Shown here one piece after another: positions 35,983 to 44,420 of a stretch of 64,000 bases of DNA (its first letter is position 1; each line of letters opens with the position of its first letter). The stretch comes from VYFG01 sp965221795 (GTDB taxonomy: Bacteria; Pseudomonadota; Gammaproteobacteria; Arenicellales; Poriferihabitantaceae), in contig OZ244914.1 in NCBI GenBank assembly GCA_965221795.1, positions 930,001 to 994,000 of the forward strand. Direction: 5' to 3'. Made by a program: the position numbers and the translations under genes. The notes under the pieces were generated by a model. That model was not told the origin of the DNA. It made no database searches and saw only the letters and a program-made list of their open reading frames with translations.

Positions 35983-37254
35983 ATGCGAAAAATCACCGTT
36001 GTATTCGTGCTTGCGGGCATGACCATATCCCCTTCAGCCACTTCTTTCGCCGCAACGAAGGAACTGGATGTGCTTTCCCACTATGCCACCATGGCGCATG
36101 CCCTGTATGAGGACTCCCTGGTCGCGGCACGTACCCTGCAAAGCAAGGTAAACGGATTGATCACCAACCCCACCGAAAAAACCCTATCCGCAGCTCGGGA
36201 AGCTTGGCGGGAAGCCCGGGTACCCTATCAGCAGAGTGAGGTCTACCGCTTTGGTAACGCCATCGTGGACGATTGGGAAGGCAAGGTAAATGCCTGGCCC
36301 CTCGACGAGGGACTGATTGACTATGTCGCCACCAGCTACGGCGAGTCTTCGGCAGAAAACCCCGGATACCGGGCTAACGTCATTGCCAGTACCCGTTTTC
36401 CTCTTGGGGGCGAAACCATTGATACAACGGTCATCGACCGTTCCTTGTTGGAAGATACCTTACACGAGCTCGGTGGTGTCGAAGCGAATGTGGCGACGGG
36501 ATACCATGCCATCGAATTCCTCCTCTGGGGTCAGGACCTCAATGGAACCGGGCCCGGGGCCGGCACCCGTCCGGCCACCGACTTTGATACCGCCAACTGC
36601 TCCGGTGGCAATTGCGACCGTCGTGCCGCTTACCTGCAGGCCGTCACCGATTTGCTGGTGGAAGACCTCGCATGGATGACCGCTCAATGGACGCCGGATG
36701 GGGAAGCAACCAAGGGCTTGATGAATGGGAATGTCACAGAAGGTCTCGCCACCATCTTCACCGGCATGGGAAGCCTGTCCTATGGTGAACTCGCTGGCGA
36801 ACGCATGCAACTCGGCCTTCTCCTGCACGACCCGGAGGAAGAGCATGACTGCTTCAGCGACAACACCCATGCATCACACTACTTCGATGCACTCGGCATC
36901 CAGAATATCTATCTCGGGGAATATGAACGTATTGACGGCACGAAAGTTCAAGGCCCCAGCATTTCTGACCTGGTACGAGAAGCGTCCGAAGATGCCGATG
37001 TGGCACTGCGTACAGACCTGAACCGGACGATGGAAAAGATGGGTGAAATCGTGCGCATGGCTGAAAATGGCGAAGCATATGACCAGATGATCAGTACTGA
37101 CAATCCTGCTGGCAACGCACGCGTACAAGCAGCAATTGATGCCTTGCGGACACAGACCCAATCGATCGAGACAGCCGTCGCAATCCTTGGACTCACCTCC
37201 ATTGACTTCGAGGGTTCAGACAGTCTCGACAACCCCGAAGCCGTATTCGAGTAA
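35983..37254 (+). CDS. Imelysin-family periplasmic iron-regulated protein (IrpA-like)
   Basis: 423 residues. Signal peptide MRKITVVFVLAGMTISPSATSFAA. The imelysin active/metal motif GxHxxE is present as GYHAIEFLLWGQDLNGTG. Other family blocks are AREAWREARVPYQQSEVYRF, WPLDEGLIDYV and FTGMGSLSYGELAGERM. A strong ribosome site (GAGGAAA) lies before the start. Divergent from the di-heme operon with a shared Fur box. Known relatives are iron-starvation-induced surface or periplasmic proteins. Confidence 0.94.
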   Translation: MRKITVVFVLAGMTISPSATSFAATKELDVLSHYATMAHALYEDSLVAARTLQSKVNGLITNPTEKTLSAAREAWREARVPYQQSEVYRFGNAIVDDWEGKVNAWPLDEGLIDYVATSYGESSAENPGYRANVIASTRFPLGGETIDTTVIDRSLLEDTLHELGGVEANVATGYHAIEFLLWGQDLNGTGPGAGTRPATDFDTANCSGGNCDRRAAYLQAVTDLLVEDLAWMTAQWTPDGEATKGLMNGNVTEGLATIFTGMGSLSYGELAGERMQLGLLLHDPEEEHDCFSDNTHASHYFDALGIQNIYLGEYERIDGTKVQGPSISDLVREASEDADVALRTDLNRTMEKMGEIVRMAENGEAYDQMISTDNPAGNARVQAAIDALRTQTQSIETAVAILGLTSIDFEGSDSLDNPEAVFE

Positions 37255-37291
37255 GTGATAAACAGCCAATCCTCACAAGACCCTCAACACT

Positions 37292-38515
37292 ATGTGCATA
37301 CATTGCGGTGGTGAGACGCCTCCTGCTCCCAAGGGGCGGCGTCGCAAACTATGGGAAATATCGCCGAATATGCATTGCAGCATCCTCGGCACCTGCCTGC
37401 AACATTCGGACCTCCTCAAGATCAGCCGTAAAAGTGGATATACGCCAGACCCACAGGCGACCGAATACCAAGTACACAATTTCTTTGTGCAACGCGCTGG
37501 AGAGTCAGGCCGGCCTTCCCGGCTGATGCACAAAACGCTGGATACCCGGTACAGCACTGCCATTCGCACCTTTCAAACCGCCCAAAGCGAAGAGGACCTT
37601 CAGGTACTTTGGTCAGACGCACTCAACCGGGGCGATGTTTCGGGGCCTTTTTGGGCCTTAATGAGCCATCCTCTGCTGACCGATAACCTGCTAGCCCAAG
37701 CATTTGGTGAAGTGCACATGTTGTCGCACCTGACCGGTGCCACCCACCGGAAGGCCGTAAAGCGTCTTCGCAAGATGGAAACTGCGCTCATGGACACCCA
37801 ACAGCGTCTTGAGAACCAGTCAAAGGAGTATCAGCACCGAAACCGTCAGCATGCCATGGAATTGGCTGGGTTGGAGCGTCGACTCCAGTCTTCGGAGCAG
37901 GAAGTTGCGGTACTGCAGGCTGCCAATCGCCAGCAATCGGAACGTCAGAATGGCAATACAGAACATCATTACCGGCGACTTGAGGTCAATCTGCAGAAAG
38001 CACAACGATCAGAACAGCGGTACCAACAACGTTACGATCTCCTGGAACAGGAGCTGGCGATACTACGGACCGCTTATGAACAGGCAAGTGACCACATCAA
38101 GACTCTGGAGAAGGAGTGCCTGGTGCTGGAAGCAACCTTGTGCACCCGTATCGAAGACCCAACCGAGACGCCCTCCGCCCCCATAGACCTGTGCGGCCGC
38201 CGCATCGCATATGTAGGAGGACGGCCTGGTGCCATCCAAAACTTCCAGACCCTAATTGAAAATCTGAATGGCACCTTCCTCCACCATGACGGAGGAGTGC
38301 AGGACAGTATCCGGTGCCTGAACGGGGTCTTACACCGGGCCGATATGGTCCTCTGTCCCATCGATTGCGTCAGCCATGGTGCCTGCCTGAAAGCAAAATC
38401 TTTCTGCAAACAGGCAGCAAAGCCCTTCATACCGCTGCGCACGACCGGACTTTCCTCATTAGTGAGCGGCCTCCAGCAGGCCATGGGAGAAAGCCGCTCG
38501 ATGAAGACCGATTGA
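37292..38515 (+). CDS. DUF2325 protein with long central coiled coil
   Basis: 407 residues. The N-terminal part contains the MHCSILGTCL motif typical of this family and a globular region (WALMSHPLLTDNLLAQAFGE, VHMLSHLTGATHRKA). The middle third is coiled coil (KRLRKMETALMDTQQRLENQ onward, Gln/Arg/Glu rich). The C-terminal DUF2325 domain reads GRRIAYVGGRPGAIQNFQTL, HHDGG, RADMVLCPIDCVSHGA, CKQAAKPFIPLRTTG. DUF2325 may bind metal or nucleic acid; role unknown. Located just downstream of the imelysin gene, so possibly iron-linked. Confidence 0.88.
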   Translation: MCIHCGGETPPAPKGRRRKLWEISPNMHCSILGTCLQHSDLLKISRKSGYTPDPQATEYQVHNFFVQRAGESGRPSRLMHKTLDTRYSTAIRTFQTAQSEEDLQVLWSDALNRGDVSGPFWALMSHPLLTDNLLAQAFGEVHMLSHLTGATHRKAVKRLRKMETALMDTQQRLENQSKEYQHRNRQHAMELAGLERRLQSSEQEVAVLQAANRQQSERQNGNTEHHYRRLEVNLQKAQRSEQRYQQRYDLLEQELAILRTAYEQASDHIKTLEKECLVLEATLCTRIEDPTETPSAPIDLCGRRIAYVGGRPGAIQNFQTLIENLNGTFLHHDGGVQDSIRCLNGVLHRADMVLCPIDCVSHGACLKAKSFCKQAAKPFIPLRTTGLSSLVSGLQQAMGESRSMKTD

Positions 38516-38534
38516 ACCGGGTCATGGAAAGCAC

Positions 38535-38729
38535 ATGACCTGCGATGCCAAGACGGCTCGAGTCGAAACAGGATCATTCAAACCATCTCTTTTCATTGCC
38601 CCAACAAAAAAGCTGCACGCAATCTCCCTGCTGTTTCTGACTTTGTGCAGCAGTGCCACCTTTGCCGATCCGCCGGAAACATCGACCAGCCCGGCGACCG
38701 AAGGGGAAAAGCTGAAACTGACACACTGA
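38535..38729 (+). CDS. Small exported protein, weak candidate
   Basis: 64 residues with a hydrophobic segment HAISLLFLTLCSSATFA ending in an Ala-x-Ala-like cleavage site and a short Pro/Thr-rich tail (DPPETSTSPATEGEKLKLTH). The N-terminal extension before the hydrophobic core is long for a signal peptide. The stop lies about 30 bp before the edge of IS1595 sequence, so the gene may be truncated. Confidence 0.4.
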   Translation: MTCDAKTARVETGSFKPSLFIAPTKKLHAISLLFLTLCSSATFADPPETSTSPATEGEKLKLTH

Positions 38730-38820
38730 CACCACCTCCGCATTCAGTCAACGGACAGGATATTTTGGGGGGTTATATATTGAAGTTGGCAAAACGCATT
38801 CCTTAGGGTAAAACTCTCTC

Positions 38821-39761
38821 ATGTTTGATTTGGAGAGTATTGCCTATGCAAAAAAAGGCCCTGGTAAAAGTTTTCGAGTAGGGATTTCCCTGATCGAATT
38901 GACCGAAAGATTCCCCGACGAAAAGTCTGCGGAAAAATGGTTTGAATCCGTACTTTGGGCCAACGGCCGCAAGTGTGGACTTTGTGGCAGCGACCACACC
39001 AAGGAAGCCAAGCACAAGACCATGCCTTATTGGTGTTCCGATTGCCGATCCTATTTTAGCGTCAAGACCGATACCAATCTTGAAAAGTCCCGGCTTCCTT
39101 ACCGGAAATAGGTCTTTGCCGTATACCTGTTTGTCACCAATCTCAAGGGGACTTCCAGTATGAAGTTGCATCGGGATATCAAGGTGACGCAAAAGACCGC
39201 TTGGTACATGCTGCGTCGACTACGGGATTCCTGGAGTGATGCCGGTCTGGATCAGTTTCTGGGCCCAGATGAAGTGGATGAGACCTACATTGGCGGCAAG
39301 GAGCGAAACAAACATGCCCATAAGAAGCTACGGGGCCGAACGGGGAACGGTAGGGAAAGCTACCGTAGTCGGCCAAGGATCGGGAAAGCAAGCAGGTCAA
39401 GGCGCAGGTCATTCCTACTGCCAGCAAAACCTACCTGCATGAATTCCTAGGCGAAGCGACGGAATACTGGACGCCGGTTTATACGGACGAACACAACAGC
39501 TATCAGGGCATTCCGAACCCCCATGAAACGGTTTGCCATTCGGTCAGTGAGTACGTCAAGGATCAGGCCCACACCAACGGCATCAAGTCGTTTTGGGCAT
39601 TACTGGAGAGAGGCTACCACGGCAATTACCACCACATGAGCGAAAAGCACCTACAGCGATATGTAGATGAGTTTGCCAGTCGCTACGGGGTCCGCGATTC
39701 CGATACGGTAGATCAGATGGCCGACCTGGTCGCCATGACGACTGGCAAAAGACTCATGTAA
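38821..39761 (+). pseudogene. IS1595 (ISXO2-like) transposase, multiply disrupted
   Basis: A nearly full-length transposase with zinc ribbon (KCGLCGSDHT, PYWCSDCRSYFSVKT), the catalytic part DEVDETYIGGKERN, then HTNGIKSFWALLERG and HLQRYVDEFASRYGVR to the end. It is broken by a TAG at 39109-39111 where the family has Trp (YRKWVFAVY), and by two frame changes between about 39,335 and 39,400. No terminal inverted repeats were confirmed; the GGGGGGTTATATATTGAAG at 38766 may be near the left end. Confidence 0.9.
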
Positions 39762-39768
39762 AAGGACC

Positions 39769-40053
39769 TTATTTCGCCGCCCGGCGAGAACCCCGCTTGT
39801 TAGTGGATTCTTTCTGCTGTCCTGAAATCAGGCTACTGATTTTCTCTTCCTGTTCGGCAAACTGTGCTTGCATGTTCTGGTTGGTCGTGTCGTTTGCACT
39901 CCGGATCTCTTCCTTCAATACCTCTTCCAGAAGTTTCAGGTCTTCATTCATTCCGTCTTTCACACTTTCCATGGATTCCTCAAAAACAGCTTTCATGGCT
40001 TTCGCCAGCAAATCAACACTGCCGTTCAATTTTTTGGGGGCGGATTTGCTCAT
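39769..40053 (-). CDS. Small coiled-coil protein
   Basis: 94 residues: basic N-terminus MSKSAPKKLNGSVDLL, a long acidic/amphipathic helix (EESMESVKDGMNEDLKLLEE, VLKEEIRSAND, QFAEQEEKISSLISG) and a very basic tail KRGSRRAAK. No membrane segment. It resembles phasin-like or structural coiled-coil proteins but no family was recognised. It lies between an IS1595 remnant and IS30 and may be part of the accessory region. Confidence 0.65.
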   Translation of the reverse strand: MSKSAPKKLNGSVDLLAKAMKAVFEESMESVKDGMNEDLKLLEEVLKEEIRSANDTTNQNMQAQFAEQEEKISSLISGQQKESTNKRGSRRAAK

Positions 40054-40122
40054 GTGTAACGTATTTCCTCCTCTATGTCATTGGGTTATAGCGTATCCCA
40101 GAATATAACAGAAATTAACTGA

Positions 40123-41474
40123 CCCCCACTTCCACTCCGAAGTGCAACAGCGCCGCGATCCCGGAATGAGGGCGTAGCCCGAAGGGAGGGATCGCGGCGG
40201 CGACCCAAAAATCCGCGCTGCGAACGCTGCTTTTCGGCCTCGGATGGCAGTAATCTCGACGGCCGGCGATTCTGACAGAAGTTATCGGCCAAAGCAAGGG
40301 CGAAACCGGCACCATGAGGCCGAGCGAGGCCGCTCCGGTGGGTCACCGGAGTGCCGGGAGGGCGATCGGGGGACCGCCGGCCGCGTCAGGGGGGAGCTAA
40401 CCCACGGGCAAAGACCTCCGCCGGGGTGCGGTATCCCAGGACCTTCCGAGGCCGACGGTGGAGCCGGTCCTCCACCGCCCGCACCGGCGCGGCAGTCACC
40501 TGGCGGAAGTCGGTCCCTTTCGGGAAGTACTGGCGCACCAGGCCGTTGGTGTGCTCGTTCCGGCCCCGTTCCCAGGAATGGTAGGGGGTAGCGAAGGTAA
40601 AGCCCGCATCGAGCTTCTGTGCGATCTCCCGATGCCTCGCGAACTCCTTGCCGTGGTCCGCCGTGCCGGTGTGGACCCGGTCCCGGACCGGCCCCAGACG
40701 CCGGATGAGCGCCGCGGTCACCGCCGCCGCGGTCTTGCCCTCCACCCACTCCAGAAAGGGAAACTTCGAGCCCCGATCCACGGCCGATACCAGTGCCCCC
40801 CGGTGTTTCGCGCCCATGATCGTGTCCAGCTCCCAATCGCCGACCCGGCTCTTCTCGGCCACCACCGAAGGCCGCTCCGCAAGGTCCACCCGATCAGGAA
40901 TGTGGCCGCGTCCGGCATGCCGGCCGCCACGCCAGTTCGGCTTCTTGCCCCGACGCCGCAGGCACCGGTACCGCGTCCCTCCCGCCTGTCGGTCAGCCCG
41001 CACATACTGGTAGCTCCACTCTTTCCCCGCCATCACCTCGCCCTGCTGCCGGTGCCAGCCGGCGATCTGTTCCGGGCTCCAGCCTTCCTGCAGCCGGTCC
41101 TCGACCACCGCCCAGCGCTCGGGCGTCCTCTTCCGGGGCACCGCCGACGCTTCCTGGCGACGGGCCGTGGCCTGGCCATCAGCTTGCTGGTGACGGTAGC
41201 CGCGTTGCCCACGGTGGCGCGAGGCCTCGCGCGAGATCGTCGCGGGGTCCCGTCCGAGATCGCGGGCCATCTCCCGGTTCGACAACCCCCTATGCAAAAG
41301 CGCGTGAATCTGGCATCGTTCGGCATCGGTCAGGTGGTGGTAGCCTACGGGCATGACAATCCTCCGTTGGTGAGAAACAGAGATGGTTGACCATCATCTG
41401 GCCCACCGCAAGCGGCTTGTCAGCTCACCAGCCAGCAGCTTGGGGGGTGTTGCACTTCACACTGGAACGGGGGG
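40123..41474 (-). mobile_element. IS30-family insertion sequence, copy 1
   Basis: Bounded by imperfect inverted repeats: 40123-40148 (CCCCCACTTCCACTCCGAAG then TGCAAC) and 41449-41474 (GTTGCACTTCACACTGGAAC then GGGGGG). It carries one transposase gene on the minus strand. The right end interrupts an HNH-nuclease/methylase remnant. The same element, at least 99% similar by eye over the shared part, starts at 63159 in the opposite orientation. Exact ends and target duplication were not resolved. Confidence 0.85.
40386..41354 (-). CDS. IS30-family transposase
   Basis: 322 residues, intact. The N-terminal helix-turn-helix is YHHLTDAERCQIHALLHRGL, SNREMARDLGRDPATISRE. The integrase-core DDE residues fall in VGDWELDTIMG, TADHGKEFARH and the HTNGLVRQYFPKG region with the family Glu nearby (WERGRNEHTNGL). 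Likely active, given two near-identical copies in the window. It differs from the copy at 63278 at a few residues (for example NREMARD versus NREIARD, PNWRG versus PNGRG). Confidence 0.95.
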   Translation of the reverse strand: MPVGYHHLTDAERCQIHALLHRGLSNREMARDLGRDPATISREASRHRGQRGYRHQQADGQATARRQEASAVPRKRTPERWAVVEDRLQEGWSPEQIAGWHRQQGEVMAGKEWSYQYVRADRQAGGTRYRCLRRRGKKPNWRGGRHAGRGHIPDRVDLAERPSVVAEKSRVGDWELDTIMGAKHRGALVSAVDRGSKFPFLEWVEGKTAAAVTAALIRRLGPVRDRVHTGTADHGKEFARHREIAQKLDAGFTFATPYHSWERGRNEHTNGLVRQYFPKGTDFRQVTAAPVRAVEDRLHRRPRKVLGYRTPAEVFARGLAPP

Positions 41475-41868
41475 ACCATAAATCCCTGTTTTCGGTTTTC
41501 CCGTCGCAACCCGGATAACGTGTAGGCGTTGCTTTTCAGCTTGTTACAGGGGCCGCATAACAGGATTCGGTTGGAATCATGGTTAATCCCCCCGTCAGAT
41601 CGGGGGACATTGTGATCCAGTTCCAGGTACCGGGAATCGTCAAAGGCTCGATCACAACCCATACATTGCCAGCCGTGCTGGTCCAGTAAGTGGGCGTACA
41701 TTTCCGCCCGTATCCATTTTGGCCCTTCCGGTTCTCTTATCCGTTTTTTGACCCACAGAAAGGGTGCGGAGGTTCCCCCGTCATCGGTTCTATCTGGCGG
41801 CTTCTTGGTGCAGTGCACATTCCCGAAAACCGGGCCAACCACATTCCGTAATTGAGTTGCCACAATTT
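41475..41868 (-). pseudogene. HNH-nuclease domain fragment, probably the C-terminus of a DNA methyltransferase
   Basis: Reads EGPKWIRAEMYAHLLDQHGW, QCMGCDRAFDDSRYLELDHN, VPRSDGGINHDSNRILLCGP, CNKLKSN: an HNH domain with C-x2-C, LDH and C-x2-C. HNH domains of this type end certain phage or plasmid DNA methyltransferases. The upstream part is lost where the opposite-strand secreted gene begins, and the 3' end is cut by IS30. Confidence 0.7.
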
Positions 41869-41869
41869 T

Positions 41870-42401
41870 ATGTGCCCCGTAATTACTCCCCCCCCTCGCT
41901 AGACTAGCAGCCCTCCTCGCTGCGCTGGCAGTGTTGCTGGGGCTGCCCGCGGCCGCGACAGCAACATCCACTTGCACGGCACCATACCAGTACAAGGGCA
42001 AGCCAAATGATCTAACATCCGCCGAGAGCGAGTTCCTGGAGGGCGCCGCCCGGTATATCGTCAACCCGACATACCCGCACACGCCCTGCGCACGTCTGTG
42101 CCTGTACGCCACCCCGGTCCCGGGACAAGTCTGTCCGCAACAAATCTGGATCAAGACCAGTGACCCTCTTCCCAGAACTGCCTACTGTTCGTCCAACCCG
42201 GCCTGTGTCGGTGGTGTGACCGATGCGCAGGTGAGCGAGTTCGGCTGCGATCCTCTGGAGGATGCCCGGGAGGAGGGCCTTGTGGTGGACCTTGAGGAAA
42301 ACACCGAACTCATCACCATGAACCTCCAGCACTGGCAGAAGGATCTGAACCTTGCCGGGACGCGCTATGGCTGCCTGCTCGGCGAGACGGGGCTGCGATG
42401 A
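41870..42401 (+). pseudogene. Secreted Cys-rich protein gene, out of frame at a C8 tract
   Basis: ATG at 41870 gives MCPVIT, then a run of eight C (41888-41895). With seven (or ten) C the frame would continue PPLARLAALLAALAVLLGLP, AAATA, a textbook signal peptide, into the open mature part: STCTAPYQYKGKPNDL, HTPCARLCLYATPVPGQVC, CSSNPACVGG, EFGCDPLEDAREEG to GCLLGETGLR. With eight C translation stops after Arg (TAG). The mature part is otherwise intact with ten or so cysteines, so the gene looks switched off rather than decayed. Confidence 0.65.
41888..41895 (+). repeat. C8 tract between start codon and signal-peptide core
   Basis: Eight C in the coding strand of the secreted gene at 41870. 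Seven would restore the frame. One of four comparable tracts in the window. Confidence 0.7.
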
Positions 42402-42485
42402 ACGGCTTGGCGTGTCCCCGGGACGGCGGCCCCAGCCTACCCTTTCTCATGCGGACAGGCACGATCTTCCAGCAGAAACACTGCC

Positions 42486-42509
42486 GAAATTTCAAACTGA
42501 GACACTACC
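42486..42509 (-). repeat. Solo terminal inverted repeat of the TIR element family
   Basis: TTTCAAACTGAGACACTACC is the same end sequence that borders the 3.5 kb element at 56781-60321 (its right-end orientation). It lies about 85 bp after the secreted gene with the C8 tract. A matching left end was not found and may have been removed by IS30. It therefore marks one end of a second, damaged copy of the same element type. Confidence 0.7.
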
Positions 42510-42575
42510 GCTTTCCGCGACGATTCTGTGCGTATCCGGCTGGTGTGCTATATTATCGGATGCGAGGAATAAAAC

Positions 42576-42713
42576 ATGATTGAATCATTGATACAGGCTC
42601 TTACCGATGCAGCGGTTCTTCCGCCGATTGCGTGCGCCGGGATCCTGCTGGTCATCAAGCTGTATTCCGACCGACTGCATCGCAAGGAGAAAGAATCAGG
42701 CAAGCAGACCTGA
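42576..42713 (+). CDS. Tiny membrane protein
   Basis: 45 residues: MIESLIQALTDAAVLPPIAC, AGILLVIKLYSDRLHRKEKE, SGKQT. One hydrophobic helix followed by a basic tail; it resembles small holin-like or leader membrane peptides of phages and plasmids. The start has a GAGGAAT ribosome site. It is the first of a series of small genes ahead of the integrase. Confidence 0.5.
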   Translation: MIESLIQALTDAAVLPPIACAGILLVIKLYSDRLHRKEKESGKQT

Positions 42714-42821
42714 TCGGCGTATCCCTCGGCACATCAGAAGATCTGCAACGCGGGCTGGACGCTCTGCACAGGGCCAATGCTGGCGCTTGAAAACCCGCCC
42801 GGCAATCTTTAGGATAGGAGC

Positions 42822-43067
42822 ATGGCAGAAGATACCGATCAGGAGCTGGAGCGACAGCTCCGGCAACTGTAGGAACAGAACCACGAACGGGCGAAAGAGA
42901 TCGCCGTGATGAGGGCAGACATGAAGACACTGCAATCCGACCTACAGGGAACGCTTGATCGGTTCCGGACCGACATGGCCGAGCGGGAGAACCGGCAATT
43001 GCTGGCCACCATCGTCATCGTCGGCGTGGCCGCCGCGCTTCTGGGCCTGCTGATCACTGCCCAGTAG
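42822..43067 (+). pseudogene. Coiled-coil/TM small protein gene with in-frame TAG
   Basis: 82 codons from ATG to TAG. The 17th codon is TAG (after LERQLRQL); the related protein at 43316 has sense codons there and then the identical EQNHERAKE. After the stop it reads EQNHERAKEIAVMRADMKTL, FRTDMAERENRQLLATIVIV, GVAAALLGLLI. The upstream AGGATAGGAGC matches that of the 43316 gene, so the two are tandem duplicates. A shorter product could start at the internal ATG (MRADMKTL). Confidence 0.7.
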
Positions 43068-43118
43068 GGACAGGCTTCTACCGCCGGCGGCAGGACGGGC
43101 ATTGGTTCATATATCATA

Positions 43119-43150
43119 TGTTGTAGTTGTAGTTGTAGTTGTGTTGTAGT
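43119..43150 (+). repeat. TTGTAG hexamer microsatellite
   Basis: Three perfect TTGTAG units followed by an imperfect one (TTGTGTTGTAG). It lies in the gap between the two coiled-coil/TM genes, just before a terminator. Confidence 0.6.
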
Positions 43151-43187
43151 TCCCTTTCTCACCCCGGATGACTACAATGGCTGGCGA

Positions 43188-43226
43188 AAAATCCCTTGCC
43201 ATGCAATGCTTGGCAAGGGATTTTTT
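43188..43226 (+). terminator. Rho-independent terminator
   Basis: AATCCCTTGCCA and TTGGCAAGGGATTTTTT flank a short loop: a strong stem of about 12 pairs ending in a T run. It separates the broken coiled-coil gene from the intact one at 43316. Confidence 0.85.
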
Positions 43227-43315
43227 CTTGTAATTTCATGTTGGAAAAGCGACATTTGAACGGGTTGAACTGTTTTTTCCTGAAAACCCCGGCGATAATC
43301 GTATAGGATAGGAAC

Positions 43316-43624
43316 ATGAACGAATCCATTGACCGGGATCTGGAAAACCGGACCCGGAAAGTTGAAGAACAGAACCACGAACGGGCGAAAGAAGTCGCCG
43401 TGCTGAGGGCAGACATGAACACGAAACAGGCCGAGTATGCAACCGCCGCCGAAAGACTGACCGGGGAAACCCGATCGGCGATCGAGCGGCTGAGAACCGA
43501 CATGGCCCGGCGGGATGCCGAGGCCGGGAAGCGGGAAAACCGAATGCTGCTGGCGATACTCGGCGGTATCGCGGCGGCCACCACGATCCTGGGCGTGCTG
43601 ATCGCCGGAATACCTGCAGCGTAA
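43316..43624 (+). CDS. Coiled-coil protein with C-terminal membrane anchor
   Basis: 102 residues: MNESIDRDLENRTRKVEEQN, HERAKEVAVLRADMNTKQAE, ERLTGETRSAIERLRTDMAR form a long charged coiled coil, then NRMLLAILGGIAAATTILGV, LIAGIPAA is a single membrane helix. Relatives lie at 29.6, 30.1 and 42.8 kb. DUF1640-like organisation. Located in an integrase-bearing accessory element; possibly a membrane-anchored scaffold, but this is not known. Confidence 0.75.
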   Translation: MNESIDRDLENRTRKVEEQNHERAKEVAVLRADMNTKQAEYATAAERLTGETRSAIERLRTDMARRDAEAGKRENRMLLAILGGIAAATTILGVLIAGIPAA

Positions 43625-43719
43625 ACTACTACTACCGCCGCCGGCAGGCGGCGCAACCGGCCGGGCCGCCGGTTCCGGTCTCGATCCCTCGATCCCTCGT
43701 TTCAATATTCGCGCTGCAG

Positions 43720-43775
43720 CCCCTCATTCGCGGCCAGTCCCGGAGCCACCCCAGAGCCGGGCCGCGAATGAGGGG
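43720..43775. terminator. Long-stem hairpin, probable terminator
   Basis: CCCCTCATTCGCGGCC (43720-43735) is perfectly complementary to GGCCGCGAATGAGGGG (43760-43775), followed by GCATTTT. A 16-bp perfect stem downstream of the coiled-coil gene. It could also be a protein-binding or recombination site. Confidence 0.6.
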
Positions 43776-44033
43776 GCATTTTCCAGCTGCCGCATGCTCG
43801 TTCCCGCCCTCAATGGCGGGGGCCGCATCGAGTGCGCCGGAGCCGCCGTCCTGGCCGGCTCCGGTTCCGGCGGAATCCGGGCTGTTCCCCGAAGTCCCGT
43901 CCGGGAGTCCGGGACTGTCCGCGCACCGCGTCCGGGAGGACGCGGGCTTGACCTGCGGTCTCGTTTTCCCTGCGTCATGCGCATTGACTGCCCCGCTGAT
44001 TCATGTCATATCCGTTGCACTGCTTCCGGTTTC
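43776..44033. other. GC-rich spacer without a supported gene
   Basis: About 260 bp between two inverted-repeat structures. Open frames exist on both strands because of high GC, but none shows a family motif or start context. Confidence 0.35.
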
Positions 44034-44084
44034 TGCCCGTGCTGTGTTACAGCCGAAAAATCGGCCAAAAACACAGCACGGGCA
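44034..44084. repeat. Nested perfect inverted repeat upstream of the HTH/integrase genes
   Basis: TGCCCGTGCTGTGTT (44034-44048) pairs perfectly with AACACAGCACGGGCA (44070-44084), and a second palindrome CCGAAAAATCGG lies in the loop. It ends 23 bp before the HTH gene. The right arm plus flank (ACGGGCATTGGTTCA) also occurs at about 43,095. Candidates are an operator for the HTH protein or a recombination/attachment site for the integrase. Confidence 0.65.
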
Positions 44085-44107
44085 TTGGTTCACGACATCT
44101 TTACGCA

Positions 44108-44416
44108 ATGACTTTTGACGCAACATCCGAACTGGCCGCCATCCGCGGGCGCAGGCGCGCCCTGCGCAAGCCCCGGTACCGGCCGAGCAAGCTCGACCGG
44201 CATCATGCCGACCTGGTCGCGCTGCGCCAGGCCGGCGCCTCCTACCGCGAGCTGGCCGAATGGCTGCGCCGCCGGAAGCGGCGGCGCGTCCATCCGTCCA
44301 CGATCTGCCGATACCTGGCCAGACAGGAAGCCGGCAGATCGAGCGGGGCCACGGCCAGCGAGGCCGTGACGCCGGACCCGGCTCTCCGAATCTGGCGGCC
44401 CGGATCCGGAGGCTGA
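44108..44416 (+). CDS. Small helix-turn-helix DNA-binding protein
   Basis: 102 residues. The central part KPRYRPSKLDRHHADLVALR, QAGASYRELAEWLRRRKRRR, VHPSTICRYLARQ is a basic helix-turn-helix of the type seen in plasmid/integron accessory proteins and recombinase tails. It lies five bases upstream of the integrase gene, so the two are probably co-expressed. Function inferred as DNA-binding partner or regulator of the integrase. Confidence 0.7.
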   Translation: MTFDATSELAAIRGRRRALRKPRYRPSKLDRHHADLVALRQAGASYRELAEWLRRRKRRRVHPSTICRYLARQEAGRSSGATASEAVTPDPALRIWRPGSGG

Positions 44417-44420
44417 GGCA

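Noticed and set aside
34266..36041. Longer start for the di-heme protein at 36041
   Set aside because: The extension would cover the Fur box and the divergent imelysin promoter and has no family similarity; the start at 35798 gives a normal signal peptide.
40458..41390. 310-codon plus-strand frame over IS30
   Set aside because: Antisense shadow of the IS30 transposase; the same shadow appears over the second IS30 copy.
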